Source: Clostridiales bacterium (GTDB lineage Bacteria; Bacillota; Clostridia; Saccharofermentanales; Saccharofermentanaceae). Taken from it: a DNA stretch of 64,000 nt. Position 1 is the first letter of the stretch. The number at the start of each line of letters is the position of its first letter. Below are positions 61,184 through 64,000 of this stretch, in pieces. The DNA lies in NCBI GenBank assembly GCA_017509245.1, contig JAFWQC010000069.1, positions 1 to 64,000 on the forward strand. The letters are read 5' to 3'. A model generated the notes under the pieces. That model saw only the letters and a list, made by a program, of their open reading frames with translations. It made no database searches and was not told the DNA's origin. The translations under genes and the position numbers were made by a program.

Positions 61184-63529
61184 AGTTGTAGTCTCCTTTG
61201 TGTTTATTTTTTCAATTTCATTTTTAATCTCATTAAGTCTGTTCCTGATATCGCTCTTTGCCCTGTCGCGCTCGCTGTTATATGGCTTTACGAGATTTAA
61301 CCTTAACGCGTTCATGCATACCGTAAAGCTCGACAGGCTCATTGCAGCCGCACCGAACATCGGTGTCATTGTTACGCCCAAAGCCGCATACGCGCCTGCT
61401 GCAACCGGTATAAGCGCAACATTGTAGATGAATGCCCAGAACAAGTTCTCGTGGATATTTCTTATCGTTCTTCTGGAAATCCTTATGGCGGCCGCAGCAT
61501 CTTTCAGGCTTGATTTCATGAGCACAACATCTGCCGCATCGATTGCGATATCTGTTCCTGCTCCTATCGCTATTCCAATATCTGCTGAGGTAAGCGCAGG
61601 AGCATCATTTATGCCGTCGCCGACCATTATCACCTTGCCGTATTCCTTAAGCTTTTTGACGATCTTTTCCTTGTCTCCGGGAAGCACGTCAGCAACGGTC
61701 ATATCAACGCCGGAGAGCTTACCGATGCTGTCTGCGGTCCTTTTGTTATCGCCTGTCAGCATGACCGTATAAAGGCCGAGTTTCTTCAATTCATTTACAG
61801 CTTCAGATGAGTCTTCCCTTATCGTATCTGCAACGGCGATAATGCCCATAAGCTTGCCTTCGGATTCAAAGAACAGAGGTGTCTTTCCCTTTGATGCAAG
61901 TTCTTTTGCCCTGTCATCGAAAACTGCATCAACAGACTCTATAAACTTGCTGTTTCCGCCTCTTACGTTCTTTCCGTTTACTGTTCCTTCAAGACCGTTT
62001 CCTGCATGAACGCGGAAGTTATCCGCATCTTCAAGCGCGACTCCATGCGTTCTGCAGTAATCGGCAACAGCTTTTCCGAGAGGATGCTCGCTCTTATTTT
62101 CGAGCGCATAGGCATACTTAAGAAGCTCTGCCTCATTTGTTACGGGAATAATGTCTGTAACCACGGGAACACCGCCCGTGATAGTTCCTGTCTTATCAAG
62201 AACTATTATCTCCGCCTTGCCTGTCTGCTCGAGCGAAGTTGAAGTCTTAAAGAGGATCCCGTTCTTTGCAGATACACCGTTGCCGACCATTATCGCAACA
62301 GGTGTCGCAAGTCCAAGCGCGCACGGGCAGCTTACAACAAGAACTGAGATAGCTCTTGTAAGTGAATAGCCTGTGCCTGCACCCGTAATGAGCCAGATAA
62401 CGAATACTATTGCCGCGATAATGAGCACAGCGGGAACGAATATGCCTGATACTTTATCCGCGATCCTCGCGATGGGCGCCTTCGTTGCAGAAGAATCGCT
62501 AACCATCTTGATTATCTGCGCGAGAGTCGTATCCTCTCCGACCTTCTCGGCGCGGCATCTGATATAACCTGATCTGTTAATGGTTCCTGCAGACACCATA
62601 TCTCCGGCTGTCTTATCAACAGGCACCGATTCTCCTGTGAGAGCTGATTCATCAACTGCGCACTCGCCTTCGACGATCATTCCGTCCACAGGGACAGATC
62701 CGCCAGGCCTTACTGCATAGATATCTCCGACTGATACTTCATCTACAGGAACCGTTACTTCCTCTCCGTTTCTTATCAGGACAGCTGTCTTGGGACGGAG
62801 ATTAAGGAGTCCCTTAAGAGCATTCGTGGTACGTCCTTTTGATATGGCTTCTAAGAGTTTTCCGATCGTTATCAGCGTCACGATCATGGCTGCGGACTCG
62901 AAATAAAGCTCATCCATCAATGCCATCTGAGCCTCGTGAGAGCCCACAGTTGTCATGTGTAACAATGTTACAAAACTATAAATGAAGGAAACTCCTGATC
63001 CCATCGCGACCAGCGTATCCATATTTGTACTCTTATGAATGAGCGCCTTAAATCCGTTCACGAAGAACTTGTTATTGATCACCATCACGATGAAGGACAA
63101 GAGCATCTCGATGATGCCTATCCCCACCATATTGTGTTCCAGGAACTCAGGCGCAGGCCATCCCCACATGGATACTCCCATGGAGAAATACATAAGCACC
63201 AGCAGGAATATTACAGAACTGATCAGCCTCTTTTTAAGAAGCGGGATCTCCTTATTTCCGAGCTGCTCTTCCATGCTCTCGAAAATCTGTCCCTTGGCTT
63301 TCTCCCTGCCTCCTTCAAGCGAAGCGCCATATCCGGCATCTTCCACAGCCTTAATAACAGCCTGAGGATCAGCCGAACCTGAGACGCTCATCGAATTCGT
63401 GAGCAGCGATACGCTGCATGAGCTTACGCCTTCAACGCCGTTCACAGCCTTTTCGACATGTGACTGGCAGGCGGCACAGCTCATGCCCGTTACCAGGTAC
63501 TTATCTGTTCTTACTTCATTGTTTTCCAT
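60974..63529 (-). CDS. copA: copper-exporting P1B ATPase with terminal CopZ-like domain
   Basis: 851 residues. An N-terminal HMA domain (MSCAACQSHVEKAV, about 15-80), the TGES loop (LTGESVPVDKTAG), CPC (VSCPCALGLATPVAIM), DKTGTITGG and GDGINDAPAL, typical of CopA. After the last helix pair a linker (TKETTT) leads to a second HMA domain (MMCGHCEATVKKAL, residue 783 onward). The chain thus ends in a CopZ-like chaperone domain. It pumps Cu(I) out. Upstream csoR and CsoR boxes suggest copper-induced expression. Confidence 0.94.
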   Translation of the reverse strand: MENNEVRTDKYLVTGMSCAACQSHVEKAVNGVEGVSSCSVSLLTNSMSVSGSADPQAVIKAVEDAGYGASLEGGREKAKGQIFESMEEQLGNKEIPLLKKRLISSVIFLLVLMYFSMGVSMWGWPAPEFLEHNMVGIGIIEMLLSFIVMVINNKFFVNGFKALIHKSTNMDTLVAMGSGVSFIYSFVTLLHMTTVGSHEAQMALMDELYFESAAMIVTLITIGKLLEAISKGRTTNALKGLLNLRPKTAVLIRNGEEVTVPVDEVSVGDIYAVRPGGSVPVDGMIVEGECAVDESALTGESVPVDKTAGDMVSAGTINRSGYIRCRAEKVGEDTTLAQIIKMVSDSSATKAPIARIADKVSGIFVPAVLIIAAIVFVIWLITGAGTGYSLTRAISVLVVSCPCALGLATPVAIMVGNGVSAKNGILFKTSTSLEQTGKAEIIVLDKTGTITGGVPVVTDIIPVTNEAELLKYAYALENKSEHPLGKAVADYCRTHGVALEDADNFRVHAGNGLEGTVNGKNVRGGNSKFIESVDAVFDDRAKELASKGKTPLFFESEGKLMGIIAVADTIREDSSEAVNELKKLGLYTVMLTGDNKRTADSIGKLSGVDMTVADVLPGDKEKIVKKLKEYGKVIMVGDGINDAPALTSADIGIAIGAGTDIAIDAADVVLMKSSLKDAAAAIRISRRTIRNIHENLFWAFIYNVALIPVAAGAYAALGVTMTPMFGAAAMSLSSFTVCMNALRLNLVKPYNSERDRAKSDIRNRLNEIKNEIEKINTKETTTMVKTISIEGMMCGHCEATVKKALEALDGVVSAEVSHDKGTAVVTLEKDVDDGVLTKAVEDKDFKVTGIA

Positions 63530-63556
63530 AAGGAATACGCATTCTAAGGTTGATAT

Positions 63557-63859
63557 TTATTTCATAAGTTTCTGTAAGAGTTCAACCAGCTCTTCAGTCT
63601 TCTCTTCCGAACCGTTACGGATATCTTCAGCTACACAGGTCCTTATATGGCTTCCCAGAAGGGTCTTCGAGAAGCTGTTCAGCGAGCACTTCGCAGCGCT
63701 TACCTGAGTCAAAACATCGACACAGTACGCATCTTCCTCGACCATCTTCCTGATGCCTCTGATCTGTCCCTCAATACGGTTTAAACGCGTAATGAGATCT
63801 TTTATCTCCTCATCAGATCTCACTTTGGTTCTGCAATGCGGGCACTTCTTCTCAGCCAT
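63557..63859 (-). CDS. csoR: CsoR-family copper-sensing repressor
   Basis: About 100 residues from MAEKKCPHC. The helical CsoR fold has the copper ligands Cys in DAYCVDVLTQ and His/Cys in GSHIRTCVAED, the C-H-C set known from Cu(I)-binding CsoR. The CPHC start is an extra motif. It represses its own gene and copA until Cu(I) binds. Two matching operators lie directly upstream, and copA follows 27 bases later. Confidence 0.93.
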   Translation of the reverse strand: MAEKKCPHCRTKVRSDEEIKDLITRLNRIEGQIRGIRKMVEEDAYCVDVLTQVSAAKCSLNSFSKTLLGSHIRTCVAEDIRNGSEEKTEELVELLQKLMK

Positions 63860-63876
63860 CGTGTCACCTCCGGTCA

Positions 63877-63894
63877 TATACCCCCTAGGGGTAT
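63877..63894. promoter_or_regulatory. CsoR operator 1
   Basis: TATACCCCCTAGGGGTAT is the G/C-run palindrome flanked by TA known from CsoR sites. It sits 18 bases before the csoR start and overlaps the leader, so binding would block transcription of csoR-copA. Confidence 0.85.
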
Positions 63895-63912
63895 CCTTAT
63901 CTTGAATAACTA

Positions 63913-63931
63913 TATACCCCCTCGGGGTATA
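63913..63931. promoter_or_regulatory. CsoR operator 2
   Basis: TATACCCCCTCGGGGTATA, a second CsoR-type palindrome whose centre lies 36-37 bases from the first. The pair suits tetramer binding over the promoter. Confidence 0.85.
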
Positions 63932-64000
63932 CGTCAAGTTTTTCTTGCAAAACCCACCGCGGTAATATATATTTCTCTTGCTTAAAAGAAAGGAATTCAG

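Overview
The window looks like a chromosomal piece of an anaerobic Clostridia-type bacterium (Bacillota), probably a gut or rumen commensal. This is an inference from the gene families: an AddAB recombination nuclease, a butyrate kinase/phosphotransacetylase pair, an Rnf-like membrane cluster, the AmmeMemoRadiSam pair, DUF2975 and XRE regulator pairs, many lipoproteins and strong AAGGAG-type ribosome binding sites. The species cannot be named from the sequence.

Layout. 0-16.8 kb is mostly minus-strand accessory genes: a DUF2975/XRE/DUF4153 membrane module, two GNAT acetyltransferases, a nucleoside phosphorylase, a HEAT-repeat protein, a methyltransferase, a broken barstar gene, a MarR/flavin-reductase pair with a clear operator, and three acyltransferase-3 domains in two genes. 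A repeat-rich gene desert lies at 15.4-15.9 kb. 17-20.1 kb holds a lipoprotein gene whose frames join at an A-AAA-AAG slip site, then a three-gene islet bounded by two copies of a hairpin element whose central 39 bp is inverted in one copy. An ECF sigma factor and its membrane partner follow.

22.1-30.8 kb is a stack of integrative elements at tRNA-Arg(CCT). Three 45-bp copies of the tRNA 3' end mark the remains of two older elements and one complete 8.1-kb mobilizable element. The complete element carries a tyrosine integrase, a MOBV relaxase with a matching oriT nick sequence, a RepA-like ATPase, a large solute-binding lipoprotein, and two tandem copies of a roughly 305-nt structured RNA. 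That RNA resembles the HEARO/omega RNA of IscB systems, yet no IscB-like nuclease is present.

30.9-51.7 kb is core-like: a reduced Rnf-type cluster (C, D, G-like and an unknown membrane protein), the primary sigma factor, tadA, addBA, the Memo/AMMECR1 and radical SAM pair, a Zn/Cd efflux ATPase with an HMA protein and ArsR regulator, and HU. 51.8-64 kb has a CPBP protease, buk-pta, a RAYT transposase among three identical-type palindromes, a two-component system, and a CsoR-controlled copper ATPase that ends in a CopZ-like domain with its own ribosome binding site.
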